Of a DNA stretch of 64,000 bases, positions 1 through 7,905 are shown in pieces. This DNA comes from Prolixibacteraceae bacterium (lineage in GTDB: Bacteria; Bacteroidota; Bacteroidia; Bacteroidales; Prolixibacteraceae), in contig CANJNY010000005.1 in NCBI GenBank assembly GCA_947475715.1, forward strand, positions 1 to 64,000. Reading direction: 5' to 3'. Each line of letters starts with the position of its first letter. Position 1 is the stretch's first letter. The notes below the pieces were generated by a model. That model saw only the letters and a list, made by a program, of their open reading frames with translations, ran no database searches and was not told the DNA's origin. Made by a program: the position numbers and the translations under genes.

Positions 1-226
1 GCAATGCAGGACTTTCGAAATTCTGATACTGAGCCTGAATATAGCCCGAAACTTTAATCTTTGTCAGTTTTGAAAGATCCGACTCGCTTGTAGCAGCTCT
101 TTCAAGGAGTCCATTGACCTTGTCGTTTAGTTCCGATATTTTTTCGGCTTGACTTTGTTCCTGGGCACTTAAATTAAGTGCCATAACGGATACCACTAAC
201 AATAAGAATACTTTTAGCTTTTTCAT
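1..226 (-). CDS. Porin-like outer membrane protein, N-terminal part (cut by window edge)
   Basis: Only the first 75 codons are in the window; the gene runs off position 1. The ATG at 226 is followed by a typical Sec signal peptide (MKKLK, hydrophobic core, cleavage near LSAQ). A short coiled-coil-prone polar stretch (about residues 22-50) follows, and then the start of a beta strand reading KVSGYIQAQYQ. That layout is usual in the phosphate-selective porin O/P type family of Bacteroidota. The barrel itself is not visible, so the family call is an inference. The three phased TTACAT repeats upstream (274-311) would fit phosphate control. Confidence 0.55.
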   Translation of the reverse strand, partial: MKKLKVFLLLVVSVMALNLSAQEQSQAEKISELNDKVNGLLERAATSESDLSKLTKIKVSGYIQAQYQNFESPAL

Positions 227-254
227 GTTTTAGATTAAATGATTTTCAACACAT

Positions 255-311
255 CAAATATCATACTGCGATGTTACATTTATGTTACATCGCTGTTAAT
301 AGATGTTACAT
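255..311 (-). promoter_or_regulatory. Pho-box-like direct repeats in the porin promoter
   Basis: TTACAT occurs at 274-279, 285-290 and 306-311 on the plus strand, with periods of 11 and 21 bp, so the copies lie on one helical face. The first two are embedded in 9-bp direct repeats ATGTTACAT. A near-match to the phylum -7 element (GATATTTG, minus strand, 262-255) lies just downstream, so the repeats occupy the -33 position of the porin gene. PhoB/PhoP boxes in other bacteria are direct repeats with an 11-bp period. Calling this a Pho box is inference. Confidence 0.45.
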
Positions 312-400
312 TTTTCTGTGCGATTACCAGGCTAATAATCTTGATTTGTTGCTGTTAAGATCTCAAAATCGGCTAAATTTTAAGATGGTTCATATAAATA

Positions 401-429
401 TTGAAGTCAGATGAAAAATAATACTTTTG
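401..429 (+). promoter_or_regulatory. Promoter of the GH1 gene
   Basis: TTG at 401-403, an 18-bp spacer and TACTTTTG at 422-429 match the Bacteroidota -33/-7 consensus (TTG ... TAnnTTTG). Transcription would begin around 435-437. This argues against the TTG codon at 434 and for the ATG at 458 as the start of the downstream gene. Confidence 0.6.
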
Positions 430-457
430 CTTTTTGATTTTTTTGGAAAATAGGCAA

Positions 458-1873
458 ATGAATAAATTAAGTTTTTTACGATATCTTACCTCTTCATCTT
501 CTTTTGGCAGAAACAAAAATGTGAATTTGGAACCGGTAGTAGATAGTAATGAGCTTCGGAAAACTGATTTTGGCAATGATTTCTATTGGGGAGTCGCAAC
601 TGCTGCCTATCAGATTGAAGGGGCGTGGAATCAACATGGGAAAGGGGAGTCTGTTTGGGACAGATTTACCAATAAGCCTGGGAATGTTAAGGATAATACC
701 CATGGAAAAGTTGCTACCGATTTTTACAATCGCTACCCAGATGATTTGCAATTGCTGAAATCACTTAATTTCGATAATTTCAGGTTTTCCTTTTCCTGGC
801 CCCGGATTCTACCAAATGGGACAGGTCAGATTAATGAAAAAGGAATTGATTTTTATAACCGGATGATTGATGCCTCCCTTGAGCTGGGAATTGAACCCTG
901 GGCGATGCTGTATCATTGGGATCTTCCACAGAAACTTGAAGATCAGGGAGGTTGGAGTAATCGGGATATGATCGGGTGGTTTTCGGAATATGCCGATTTA
1001 TGTTCCAGAAAGTTTGGCGACCGGATCAGACATTGGATGGTGCTTAATGAACCTGCAAGTTTTACTACTTTAGGTTATCTTTCAGGAATGCATGCTCCTC
1101 AGCAAAGCGGAATAGCAAAATTTCTCTCTTCGGTGCATCATGCATGTCTCTGTCAGGCGGCAGGGGGACGTATTATTCGGAATAATGTAAAAAACAGTCA
1201 TGTCGGAACTTCGTTCTCCTGCGCATTTACCGAACCTCAGAAAAAATCTGCACGTCATCACAGGGCCTCTCAACGGCTAGATGTGATGCTAAACCGTCTT
1301 TTTATTGAGCCCTCTCTAGGTATGGGTTATCCCTATCGGGAGCTTCCTTTTCTGAAAAAAATTGATAAATATATTTTTCCGGAGGATCATGAAAATTTGA
1401 AATTTGAATTTGATTTTATTGGAGTTCAAAGTTATTTCAGGGTAATCAGCAAGCCTTCGTTGCTTCCGCTGATCTGGGCAAATCGGGTTAAACCACATCG
1501 TACGGCAGAAGTGACCGAAATGGGGTGGGAGGTTTCGCCCGATGGTATGTACGATATCATCATGCAGTTTTCTAAATACAATGTTAAAGAATTGATCATT
1601 AGCGAAAACGGTGCAGCATTCCCTGATACATTGGTGAATGGACGCGTCAACGATCAGCAGCGGATCAGTTACTTTAAGCGTTATCTTCATAATGTTTTGA
1701 GAGCCAAGAAAGATGGAGCCAATGTGACCGGTTATTTTGCCTGGACCTTTGTTGACAATTTTGAATGGGACGAAGGGAATCGCCCACGTTTCGGCATTGT
1801 GTATAATGACTTTGACACCCAGGAAAGGACCGTGAAAGATTCGGGTCTTTGGTTTCGGGATTTACTTGGGTAG
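458..1873 (+). CDS. Glycoside hydrolase family 1 beta-glucosidase
   Basis: A 471-aa single-domain TIM barrel of normal GH1 length, hydrolysing beta-glucosides or related disaccharides with retention. The GH1 N-terminal signature (F-WGVATAAYQIEG, about residues 37-53) is present. The acid/base motif is LNEP (Glu198) and the nucleophile motif is SENGA (Glu383); a W-F-DNFEW substrate-binding stretch is near the C terminus. There is no signal peptide, so it probably acts in the cytoplasm on imported oligosaccharides. The ATG at 458 is preferred because the promoter at 401-429 would place the start of transcription at about 435. Its neighbours do not form a sugar-use operon. Confidence 0.93.
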   Translation: MNKLSFLRYLTSSSSFGRNKNVNLEPVVDSNELRKTDFGNDFYWGVATAAYQIEGAWNQHGKGESVWDRFTNKPGNVKDNTHGKVATDFYNRYPDDLQLLKSLNFDNFRFSFSWPRILPNGTGQINEKGIDFYNRMIDASLELGIEPWAMLYHWDLPQKLEDQGGWSNRDMIGWFSEYADLCSRKFGDRIRHWMVLNEPASFTTLGYLSGMHAPQQSGIAKFLSSVHHACLCQAAGGRIIRNNVKNSHVGTSFSCAFTEPQKKSARHHRASQRLDVMLNRLFIEPSLGMGYPYRELPFLKKIDKYIFPEDHENLKFEFDFIGVQSYFRVISKPSLLPLIWANRVKPHRTAEVTEMGWEVSPDGMYDIIMQFSKYNVKELIISENGAAFPDTLVNGRVNDQQRISYFKRYLHNVLRAKKDGANVTGYFAWTFVDNFEWDEGNRPRFGIVYNDFDTQERTVKDSGLWFRDLLG

Positions 1874-2183
1874 TTTTTTATTCTTAACAGGGATAAAAAA
1901 AATGCCCCAAAACACCAAAACACCAATTTGGTACTAAATATATTGGTTAAATTTTTTAAAGTGACCGCCGTTTGGCGGATAGGGTTTTGTGCATTCCTTT
2001 CTTTCTTTCTTTCTTGCCATCCCTTTGATATTTGCTAAAAGCATACAAAGGAAGGGGATAGTAGTAGTCATGAAAAGAATTACTTAGGATTCAATTATCC
2101 TGAATTGTAATCAATTCTTAATTGGTTTGTAATTATTTCGTAATTCAATTTAGCTTCTTTAGCAGTTGAAAAAATCTAAATGA
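1874..2183. other. Intergenic region with TTTC microsatellite
   Basis: 310 bases without a gene. At 1909-1925 a CAAAACAC unit is duplicated, and at about 1996-2015 there is a run of four to five TTTC units that could vary in copy number by slippage. No clear -7 element was found close to the next gene. Confidence 0.6.
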
Positions 2184-3029
2184 ATGGACGATAAGCGTGT
2201 AGTTGAATTGGTAGTAATTTCAGATGTTCATTTGGGAACACCGGGATGTCAGGCAGGCGATTTATTGAAATACCTGAAAAGTATAAAGCCCAAAACGTTG
2301 ATTTTAAATGGTGATATTATTGACATTTGGCAATTTAAAAAGCGCTATTTCCCCAAATCACATCTAAAGGTCATTAAACACCTGATCGGTCTTGCCTCTG
2401 ATCGTTGCCCGGTTTACTACATCACCGGTAATCACGATGAGATGTTCCGCAGATTCAGCGGAATGAAAATAGGTAAGCTTCGAATCCTCAATGAGCTGAA
2501 ACTTGAACTTGGAGGAAAAACAGTTTGGTTTTTTCATGGCGATGTCTTCGATGTGGTGATGCAGTATTCTAAATGGTTGTCCAAATTGGGTGCTATTGGT
2601 TATGATTCACTGATCTGGCTCAATACCCTGGTAAATTCAATTGGCCGGTTTTTTAAATTGGAACCGGTATCATTTTCAAAAAAAATAAAGGAGTCAGTAA
2701 AGGGTGCAGTTAAATTTATCAACGCCTTTGAAGATACCGTGGCTTCTGCTGCTGCAAGGAAAGAGATCGAAACCGTTGTTTGCGGACATATCCATAAACC
2801 TGAAATCAGAATGGTTAATGTTGGAAATCAACGTGTAAAATATCTTAATTCAGGCGACTGGATTGAAAATCTCACCTCCCTGGAGTATAATCAAGGAGAG
2901 TGGAAGATCTTTAATTTCCGGAATGATTTTGTTGATCTGTCCGATGGAGTTGTTTCAGATCACGAAACGATGGTGGATGTTAAAGTAAAAGATTTGTTTA
3001 ACAACATGCTGGTTGACTTCCGGAATTGA
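2184..3029 (+). CDS. LpxH-like metallophosphoesterase
   Basis: A 281-aa calcineurin-like phosphoesterase of the UDP-2,3-diacylglucosamine diphosphatase (LpxH/YbbF) group. The metal-binding blocks are in order: SDVHLG (about 13-18), GDIIDIW (about 44-50), GNHDE (about 82-86), a HGD at about 115, and CGHIHKP (about 203-209). The LpxH reaction splits UDP-diacylglucosamine to lipid X in lipid A synthesis. Here the gene sits beside a nucleotide-sugar type glycosyltransferase 32 bases downstream, so it may instead serve a related glycolipid. The two genes are probably co-transcribed. The exact substrate cannot be read from the sequence. Confidence 0.8.
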   Translation: MDDKRVVELVVISDVHLGTPGCQAGDLLKYLKSIKPKTLILNGDIIDIWQFKKRYFPKSHLKVIKHLIGLASDRCPVYYITGNHDEMFRRFSGMKIGKLRILNELKLELGGKTVWFFHGDVFDVVMQYSKWLSKLGAIGYDSLIWLNTLVNSIGRFFKLEPVSFSKKIKESVKGAVKFINAFEDTVASAAARKEIETVVCGHIHKPEIRMVNVGNQRVKYLNSGDWIENLTSLEYNQGEWKIFNFRNDFVDLSDGVVSDHETMVDVKVKDLFNNMLVDFRN

Positions 3030-3061
3030 GTACTCATAAATTTTTTAATATACCTACACCT

Positions 3062-4129
3062 ATGAAGATCTTATATGCGATACAAGGGACCGGGAATGGC
3101 CATATTAGTCGTGCTCGCGAAATAATTCCCCACCTTCAGGAGTATTGTGAATGTGATATTTTGGTCAGTGGTACCCAATGTGATGTTGAGCTTGGGGTTC
3201 CAGTAAAATACAGGTTTAAAGGATTAAGTTTCTGGTTTGGTAAAAATGGAGGCATTGACATGTGGAATACCTCAATCAACGCGAATCTTTCCAACCTAAA
3301 GAAAGAGATTGCTCAATTGCCTGTCGAGGAATACGATTTTGTGATTAATGATTTTGAGCCGGTTTCAGCATGGGCATGTTATAAGAAAAAAGTCCCATGT
3401 ATTGGCCTCAGTCATCAGGGATCACTGTTAAGTAAGAAAGTCCCCTTCCCCTTAAAACAGGATTATTTCGGACAGTTTATCCTTCGCAATTATGCCCCTG
3501 CGATGATGCATTTCGGGTTTCATTTTGAGTCATACGACAAGAATATTTTCACCCCTGTTATCAGGAGTCAGGTAAGGGAAAGTTTGGTTGAAGAACTTGA
3601 TCATTATACCGTTTATTTACCCTCTTATGATGATCAGCGGTTAATTAAAAAGCTTTCTCATTTTGGGAATACCAACTGGCATGTCTTTTCAAAGCGGTCA
3701 AAGGAGGAATATCAGGAGGGTAATGTTTTGATCAAACCAATCACCAATGATGAATTTGTGGCTGATATGGCAAAATCGAAAGGGGTATTCTGTGGTGCCG
3801 GATTTGAGACACCAGCGGAGGCCCTTTTTCTTGGAAAGAAGGTTATGGTCATCCCCATGAAGGGGCAATATGAGCAGCAGTGCAATGCCGCGTCTCTTGA
3901 GCTTATGGGGATTCCGGTGATCAAGAGTCTTAAGAAAAGGCATTATGGTAAGATTGAAGAGTGGCTTAATTCGGATGAGAAGGTGATTGTTAATTATCCT
4001 GATATTACCCGTATTGTTATTCGCAAGTTATTTGAGGTTAATGTACAGCGGGTATTGCAGAATAACGATTGGGATCAGGGGTATCAATTAACGCTTAAAT
4101 CACCCGGGTATCCGCAGATTAGTCTTTAA
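3062..4129 (+). CDS. Glycosyltransferase of the MJ1255/MurG-like (GT-B) type
   Basis: About 355 aa. It starts with a Rossmann glycine-rich loop (AIQGTGNGHISRA, about residues 4-16). Near residues 240-275 it has the donor-binding half typical of UDP-sugar GT-B enzymes (GVFCGAGFETPAEAL, then KVMVIPMKGQYEQ). There is no signal peptide. An in-frame TTG at 3026 overlaps the stop of the previous gene, but ATG 3062 places the glycine loop right at the N terminus, as is normal for this fold. Directly downstream of an LpxH-like phosphoesterase, it likely works on the same lipid or glycan. Acceptor and donor are unknown. Confidence 0.78.
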   Translation: MKILYAIQGTGNGHISRAREIIPHLQEYCECDILVSGTQCDVELGVPVKYRFKGLSFWFGKNGGIDMWNTSINANLSNLKKEIAQLPVEEYDFVINDFEPVSAWACYKKKVPCIGLSHQGSLLSKKVPFPLKQDYFGQFILRNYAPAMMHFGFHFESYDKNIFTPVIRSQVRESLVEELDHYTVYLPSYDDQRLIKKLSHFGNTNWHVFSKRSKEEYQEGNVLIKPITNDEFVADMAKSKGVFCGAGFETPAEALFLGKKVMVIPMKGQYEQQCNAASLELMGIPVIKSLKKRHYGKIEEWLNSDEKVIVNYPDITRIVIRKLFEVNVQRVLQNNDWDQGYQLTLKSPGYPQISL

Positions 4130-4204
4130 AATAATATGCGAATCTGAGATTTTGTGGCTTTAATCTTCAAAAAATATTCTACTTTTGCGTAAGAAATAAA
4201 AAAG

Positions 4205-4277
4205 GCGGAAGTAGCTCAGTTGGTAGAGCATCAGCTTCCCAAGCTGAGGGTCGCGAGTTCGAGTCTCGTTTTCCGCT
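4205..4277 (+). tRNA. tRNA-Gly (anticodon CCC)
   Basis: A 73-nt cloverleaf. The acceptor stem GCGGAAG pairs with TTTCCGC (one G-T). The D-arm has GTAGCTCAGTTGGTAGAGC, and the anticodon stem TCAGC/GCTGA encloses loop TTCCCAA with CCC at 4238-4240. The T-arm contains the canonical TTCGAGT loop. The discriminator base is T, as in bacterial tRNA-Gly, and CCA is not encoded. TACTTTTG at 4180-4187 is a good -7 element. The gene borders the decayed region 4278-7290, and tRNA 3' ends are common integration sites. Confidence 0.95.
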
Positions 4278-4287
4278 CTTATAAATC

Positions 4288-4325
4288 AACCACTTACAGA
4301 GATTAGCTCAGTAGGTGGTTTTTAT
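4288..4325 (+). terminator. Intrinsic terminator of the tRNA gene
   Basis: AACCACTTAC (4288-4297) pairs with GTAGGTGGTT (4311-4320), giving ten pairs with one G-T, followed by a T-rich tail. The loop reads AGAGATTAGCTCA. Together with the following GTAGGT this resembles a tRNA D-arm, possibly a scrap of another tRNA gene. Confidence 0.65.
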
Positions 4326-4344
4326 TTGCACCTTTATTTGCACC
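4321..4344. repeat. Tandem 12-bp repeat next to the tRNA
   Basis: TTTATTTGCACC occurs twice head to tail at 4321-4332 and 4333-4344. It lies directly 3' of the tRNA terminator, at the border of the decayed region, and could be a footprint of past integration or excision. Confidence 0.6.
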
Positions 4345-4734
4345 CTGCAATATTCAAATTGCAAGAATATTTACTCTTTTCAGGGTGGGGCTATAATATT
4401 GGTACTTTTATTTGCAAAAATTTGTCAGTCAGGTTCTTGGAATTTTCGCAGAACGATATTATTGCCCCCGATTTCTGGAAGTTTATACCGCTCCATGGTA
4501 CAAATAGCATATTATTTGAATCAAAGCTAAACCAAACTTCCTTTTAAAGCATTAAAATTCTTCTATTTCGCTAAGATTATTTTCGTAACTTAAAAATTTC
4601 TTTTATTAAGCTACTCCCGATTCTTCGGACAATAAATGCAGCAAGTTAAGATGTTTATGCGCTGCTATTTTTCCCTCGGACAAAGCGGGAAATAACTTTT
4701 TGGTATTCAACACCAAAAAAAAGTTATTCTCGAT
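4345..4734. other. Decayed intergenic stretch
   Basis: 390 bases without a convincing gene. The only structure seen is an inverted repeat, AATAACTTTTTGGT at 4691-4704 against ACCA-A(n)-GTTATT at 4712-4728, just downstream (minus-strand sense) of the transposase remnant. It could be that element's terminator or part of its end. Confidence 0.5.
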
Positions 4735-4926
4735 TTAGGCCGCTAATTCATACCGCTGTTTGGGCGTTTGATAATCTAAAGATTGATCTATTCTCACATG
4801 ATTTTGAATCTGAAAATACTTATCCAGCCCTTCCCATAAAGTTAGACCGTTTTCGGTAAAATAAGAATACACGGAATTTGGCAATAATGGTGCACTGTTT
4901 GGGTCAAAATCTATAATTGGGTAAGG
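4735..4926 (-). pseudogene. IS3-type transposase, C-terminal remnant
   Basis: 63 codons open from an upstream TGA to a TAA at 4735. The translation carries the C-terminal signature of IS3-family DDE transposases: a VYSYFTENGLTLWEG stretch, LDKYFQIQNHVRIDQSLDY, then QTPKQRYELAA. The catalytic core and N-terminal half are gone, and no matching upstream coding sequence was found in the adjacent bases. The element is therefore a truncated relic. Confidence 0.7.
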
Positions 4927-5045
4927 TCATGTGCAGCTGTCATAAATAAATCTTCTAAAGAGTAAATTTATGGTATATTCGTAATTTAGTTGTTTTTGTC
5001 TTTTATTATCTACCCTTAGACTCCCTTAAAACCTAACCAATTTCC

Positions 5046-5192
5046 ATGAAAAAATTATTTCTCTTATTTCTTTTTTGCCCATCGTTGGTGATGGCACAAC
5101 ATTATTCTGATGCAATTGAGATACCGAATAAAGGTTCCGATCAATTGTATGCCGCGACTAAAGAATGGTTTGGTATTAAATTAAACGCGTAA
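5046..5192 (+). pseudogene. DUF4468-type secreted protein, N-terminal stub
   Basis: 48 codons: a clean signal peptide (MKKLFLLFLF ... VMAQ), then a mature start containing IPNKGSDQLYAATKEW. This resembles the start of Bacteroidota DUF4468 proteins (TBP-like fold), in which a charged residue run precedes a Lys-Glu-Trp helix. A TAA truncates it where the domain should continue; full-length members are several times longer. It is probably a broken gene, though expression of a 48-aa peptide cannot be excluded. Confidence 0.55.
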
Positions 5193-5203
5193 CAGAATAA
5201 TAT

Positions 5204-5356
5204 TCAATTAGATGACCAGTCTTTAAGTAAATTAAAAATAGCATTATAGTCGCAATTTACCACTTCAATATTCATCTTTTCGAAATATATTGTCTCAATT
5301 GTGCCTAATGTCTGGTGAGTTTTAATTGGTACAGTTTCGATTATTTTATCTAATCG
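5204..5356 (-). pseudogene. Short open frame overlapping the end of the 281-aa unknown gene
   Basis: 50 codons on the minus strand run from a TGA at 5357-5359 to a TGA at 5204-5206, overlapping the last codons of the upstream gene in a different frame. The translation (RLDKIIETVPIKTH..., ...YNAIFNLLKDWSSN) looks protein-like and has no natural start. It could be the former C-terminal extension of the upstream protein after a frameshift, or a separate gene fragment. No family was recognised. Confidence 0.3.
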
Positions 5357-6195
5357 TCAAAGGTAAAAACCTGATTAATCAAATCAGTACCTTTAAATTT
5401 ATCTGTTCCCAAATCCAAATATTTCTTTTGCTTTTCAACTGTTACAAAGCCAAACCAAAGTAGAAACCTGCCAAAGGTTCTAATGCCATAGCAATGACTA
5501 AACTGTCTGTCAGATGATGAATAGGATGGCCTGAAAAGTGAAATAAAATGCGGGAATGCATTCATATATTTCTCTGCATAAAAATCAGCTGTACTTTCTT
5601 GAGTCAAAAATTTTGTCAGCATATATACCGAAAAGGCCCAACCAAGTTGTCCGATTGGTTCATTAGGATATAGGTCATTAAATCCCCAATCAAATTTATT
5701 AGTAAATGCTTGAAAGAAGACTTTGAATAATTGTATGCGGTTTTCTACTTGTAGCAGTTTTACTCCTTTCTTTGTTAAGGCAATTTTACCGTTTGCCTTT
5801 CTAACAAGACCAGCAAGTTCTGCTGTCAACCCGGCACTTCGGATTGAAATACAATCTTCTTCTTTCCAAAGTTTCGTTATGCCGTTTTCAATATGATCGT
5901 CAAGTAAAATTCGCTTATCATAAAGTTCAATAATTACTTTTCGTGGCAGTGCTCCCAAGGGGGTAAGCTTAATCTGTTGATCTCGATTGATTATTTTTAA
6001 ATACTCCTCAACTATACGGAATAACGGAATCTGGTCAAGTGTTTCATCATCAAGATCATCGCTGAATTTAAGAATAGATCTTTCATCGAATGTATCGTAT
6101 AGTAAATTATGAACCTCTGTTGGTGTTAGTCCTAAAAAGTTGTCATTTGGACGGTTGTTTAGCAGCAAGATGTCTATGTCGTCAAAAGATGGCAT
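5350..6195 (-). CDS. Hypothetical protein, 281 aa, in tRNA-adjacent decayed region
   Basis: I do not recognise a characterised family. The protein is soluble, acidic at the N terminus and has no signal peptide or membrane segment. It opens with a helical block containing LTPTEVHNLLYDTFDE (about 23-38) and continues through a winged-helix-like middle (LTPLGALPRKVIIELYDK, then a strand with KIALTKKGVKLL). It ends with a helical, aromatic-rich C-terminal third. The LTPTEVHNLLY motif recalls the region found next to, or fused with, plasmid pRiA4b ORF-3-like proteins, but this is a weak recollection. It is the only intact reading frame among gene fragments, so it may have arrived with the same element. 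Confidence 0.6.
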   Translation of the reverse strand: MPSFDDIDILLLNNRPNDNFLGLTPTEVHNLLYDTFDERSILKFSDDLDDETLDQIPLFRIVEEYLKIINRDQQIKLTPLGALPRKVIIELYDKRILLDDHIENGITKLWKEEDCISIRSAGLTAELAGLVRKANGKIALTKKGVKLLQVENRIQLFKVFFQAFTNKFDWGFNDLYPNEPIGQLGWAFSVYMLTKFLTQESTADFYAEKYMNAFPHFISLFRPSYSSSDRQFSHCYGIRTFGRFLLWFGFVTVEKQKKYLDLGTDKFKGTDLINQVFTFDD

Positions 6196-6284
6196 TCGGA
6201 TTATTGATGTTGGTGATAAATGTTTTGAAACTATCAGAAGCGTTTGCTTTTAAAGCCTGGTGAAAATCGTTAAGTTCTTCTTTT

Positions 6285-6500
6285 TTATTTTAATTCAGTT
6301 ATAAACTGATCCTTGGGTGTACGTACCTTTTTCAGATTTGCGAGCCAGTCATTTTCGGCATCCCGATAACCCAATGGAAGCAGTACAACACTTCTCAACC
6401 CTTTTTCTTTGAGATTTAATAAAACATCCAATTTGGCATTATCAAACCCTCCAATAGGCGTTGAATCTATTTTTAATTCAGCGGCAGCAGCAATGGCTAT
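6285..6500 (-). pseudogene. Nitroreductase-family C-terminal remnant
   Basis: 71 codons to a TAA at 6285. The translation is the C-terminal third of an NfsB-type NAD(P)H nitroreductase: AIAAAAELKIDSTPIGGFD, then KEKGLRSVVLLPLGYRD and a final W-L-A-N-L-K-K-V-R-T-P-K segment. The frame is closed upstream by TAA at 6501-6503, and the FMN-binding N-terminal two thirds are missing. It is a deletion relic in the same decayed region. Confidence 0.75.
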
Positions 6501-6503
6501 TTA

Positions 6504-6803
6504 ATAATTCCATAAGCTATTGGTTGTAAGATAATTTTTTGTTCTAATCTATTGGGGTTATTGAATTTACTATTTATATATTTTCTTTATTCTGAATTAT
6601 TGGGTATCATGTATGCTTTTGATTGGCAATATAAGCTTTTTAAAAGAGATCTTTGTTAAAGCTGAATTGTATTATCTGTTGGAATATCTTTTATTAAACC
6701 AGTGTACTATACCAATAATCGATTTTTTTGACCTTTTCCGTTATGCCAATAGTTAAATGATTTATCATGCTTTTAGTTCAGTTCTGAATTTCATATTAAT
6801 AGT
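6504..6803. other. Non-coding stretch within decayed region
   Basis: 300 AT-rich bases between two gene relics. No open frame with protein character, no repeat and no convincing promoter or terminator was seen. Confidence 0.5.
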
Positions 6804-7092
6804 CTAAATTGTTGAATTAGAGATTTTCTGGCTGTTCAGATCACCGTATTCTTTTAGCTCCTGAATGGAATTAATTAACCTGTTAATTGATTTTTGTGCC
6901 AATCCTAAATTATTGGCTAAGTCTGAATAAATATTCGTCGTGCCATTAGAGTGCATAAGTAATAATTACAGCATCCTGAATTGCATTTTGCTAATATTTT
7001 GGTTTAAAATAAACTCATTGGGCACCTGATTGAAAGGGATGCCAACGACTTCATTATTAAGCTTGAATATTAATCAGTTCATTCTTTGCCAT
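6804..7092 (-). pseudogene. Broken helix-turn-helix protein gene
   Basis: From an ATG at 7092 (MAKNELIN...) a one-base frameshift near 7073 is needed to continue into a 90-codon frame ending at TAG 6804. That frame is interrupted by one internal TAA at 6966-6968. The conceptual protein has an N-terminal EVVGIPFNQVPNEFIL segment. A C-terminal winged-helix-like motif follows (IYSDLANNLGLAQKSINRLINSIQEL, broken here for length: recognition helix QKSINRLINSI). Two lesions make it a pseudogene. The family is not identified. Confidence 0.45.
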
Positions 7093-7296
7093 AATAAATC
7101 TTTGGGTCACGGGGAATAAAAGAAGGTTTATTCTATACTTATTGAGCTGGTTGCCTGATAAGCCGGGGCGGGCCGATTGGGACGAGGAATCAGTAATTCC
7201 TGGGTGTACTAATTTTCAGAATGGATAGTCACTGCTCCCCATTTTTATTTGGTATTCAGATAAATATTGAAGACCTTTCCACTTTGAATTTAAGCC

Positions 7297-7905
7297 ATGG
7301 CAACAAAGACGTTATTTCACACAATTTTAAGCAAGGAAGTTTATGCTTCGGGACAGGTAAAGTCTTATGCGGCCGGAACCACAATCTTAAATATCAACGA
7401 TTATATTAAATCGATTCCGATTGTTCTTTCCGGAAGTATTAAGGTTATCCGCACCGATGACAAAGGGAGGGAGATATTACTTTATTATATCAAACCGGCC
7501 GAGAGTTGTGTCATGTCATTCCTTGCCGGGTTTAATGATAATACCAGCAAGATAATGGCTGTGGTTGAAGAGGATGCTGAAGTGCTTTTAATTCCGGTAG
7601 CCAAGGCAAGCGAATGGATCAGGGAGTTTCCCGAGTGGGCCGATTTTATTTTTGCCCTTTATCAGAAACGTTTTGAGGAGTTGCTCGAAGTATTAAGTGC
7701 CGTTGCATTTCAAAAAGTGGACACCCGGTTATTACACTTACTGAAGCAAAAATCATCCCTTTTTCAATCAAAGGAGATCACTGTCACCCATCAGCAACTG
7801 GCCAACGAACTTGGGATTACGCGTGAAGCGGTAAGCCGTGTTCTAAAGCAAATGGAGCATGAGAAACTCATTGCACTTTCGCGCAATAAAATATCGCTTC
7901 TGTAA
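7297..7905 (+). CDS. Crp/Fnr-family transcriptional regulator
   Basis: 202 aa. The cyclic-nucleotide-binding-like beta barrel occupies about residues 20-115 (LSGSIKVIRTDDKGREILLYYI and the following strands), then a dimerisation helix. A C-terminal Crp-type winged helix is at about 150-200 (THQQLANELGITREAVSRVL, HEKLIAL). No cysteine cluster for an Fe-S centre is seen, so it is not a classic Fnr. A CRP-like dyad overlaps its stop codon at 7901-7916, just ahead of the rhodanese gene, suggesting that gene is a direct target. The effector is unknown. Confidence 0.88.
   Translation: MATKTLFHTILSKEVYASGQVKSYAAGTTILNINDYIKSIPIVLSGSIKVIRTDDKGREILLYYIKPAESCVMSFLAGFNDNTSKIMAVVEEDAEVLLIPVAKASEWIREFPEWADFIFALYQKRFEELLEVLSAVAFQKVDTRLLHLLKQKSSLFQSKEITVTHQQLANELGITREAVSRVLKQMEHEKLIALSRNKISLL

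Noticed and set aside
1996-2015. TTTC microsatellite as phase-variation switch
   Set aside because: It is about 170 bases from the next start codon and outside any promoter-like element, so a switching role is not supported.
3026-3061. TTG start of the glycosyltransferase overlapping the phosphoesterase stop
   Set aside because: The ATG at 3062 begins directly at the Rossmann strand, as expected for the fold; the extra 12 residues look unstructured.
4315-4547. Two short plus-strand frames after the tRNA terminator
   Set aside because: They overlap each other in different frames, are cysteine/aromatic-rich without domain pattern, and lie in decayed sequence.
7221-7409. 62-codon frame overlapping the start of the Crp-family gene
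   Set aside because: It is a shadow in another frame of the clearly supported regulator.
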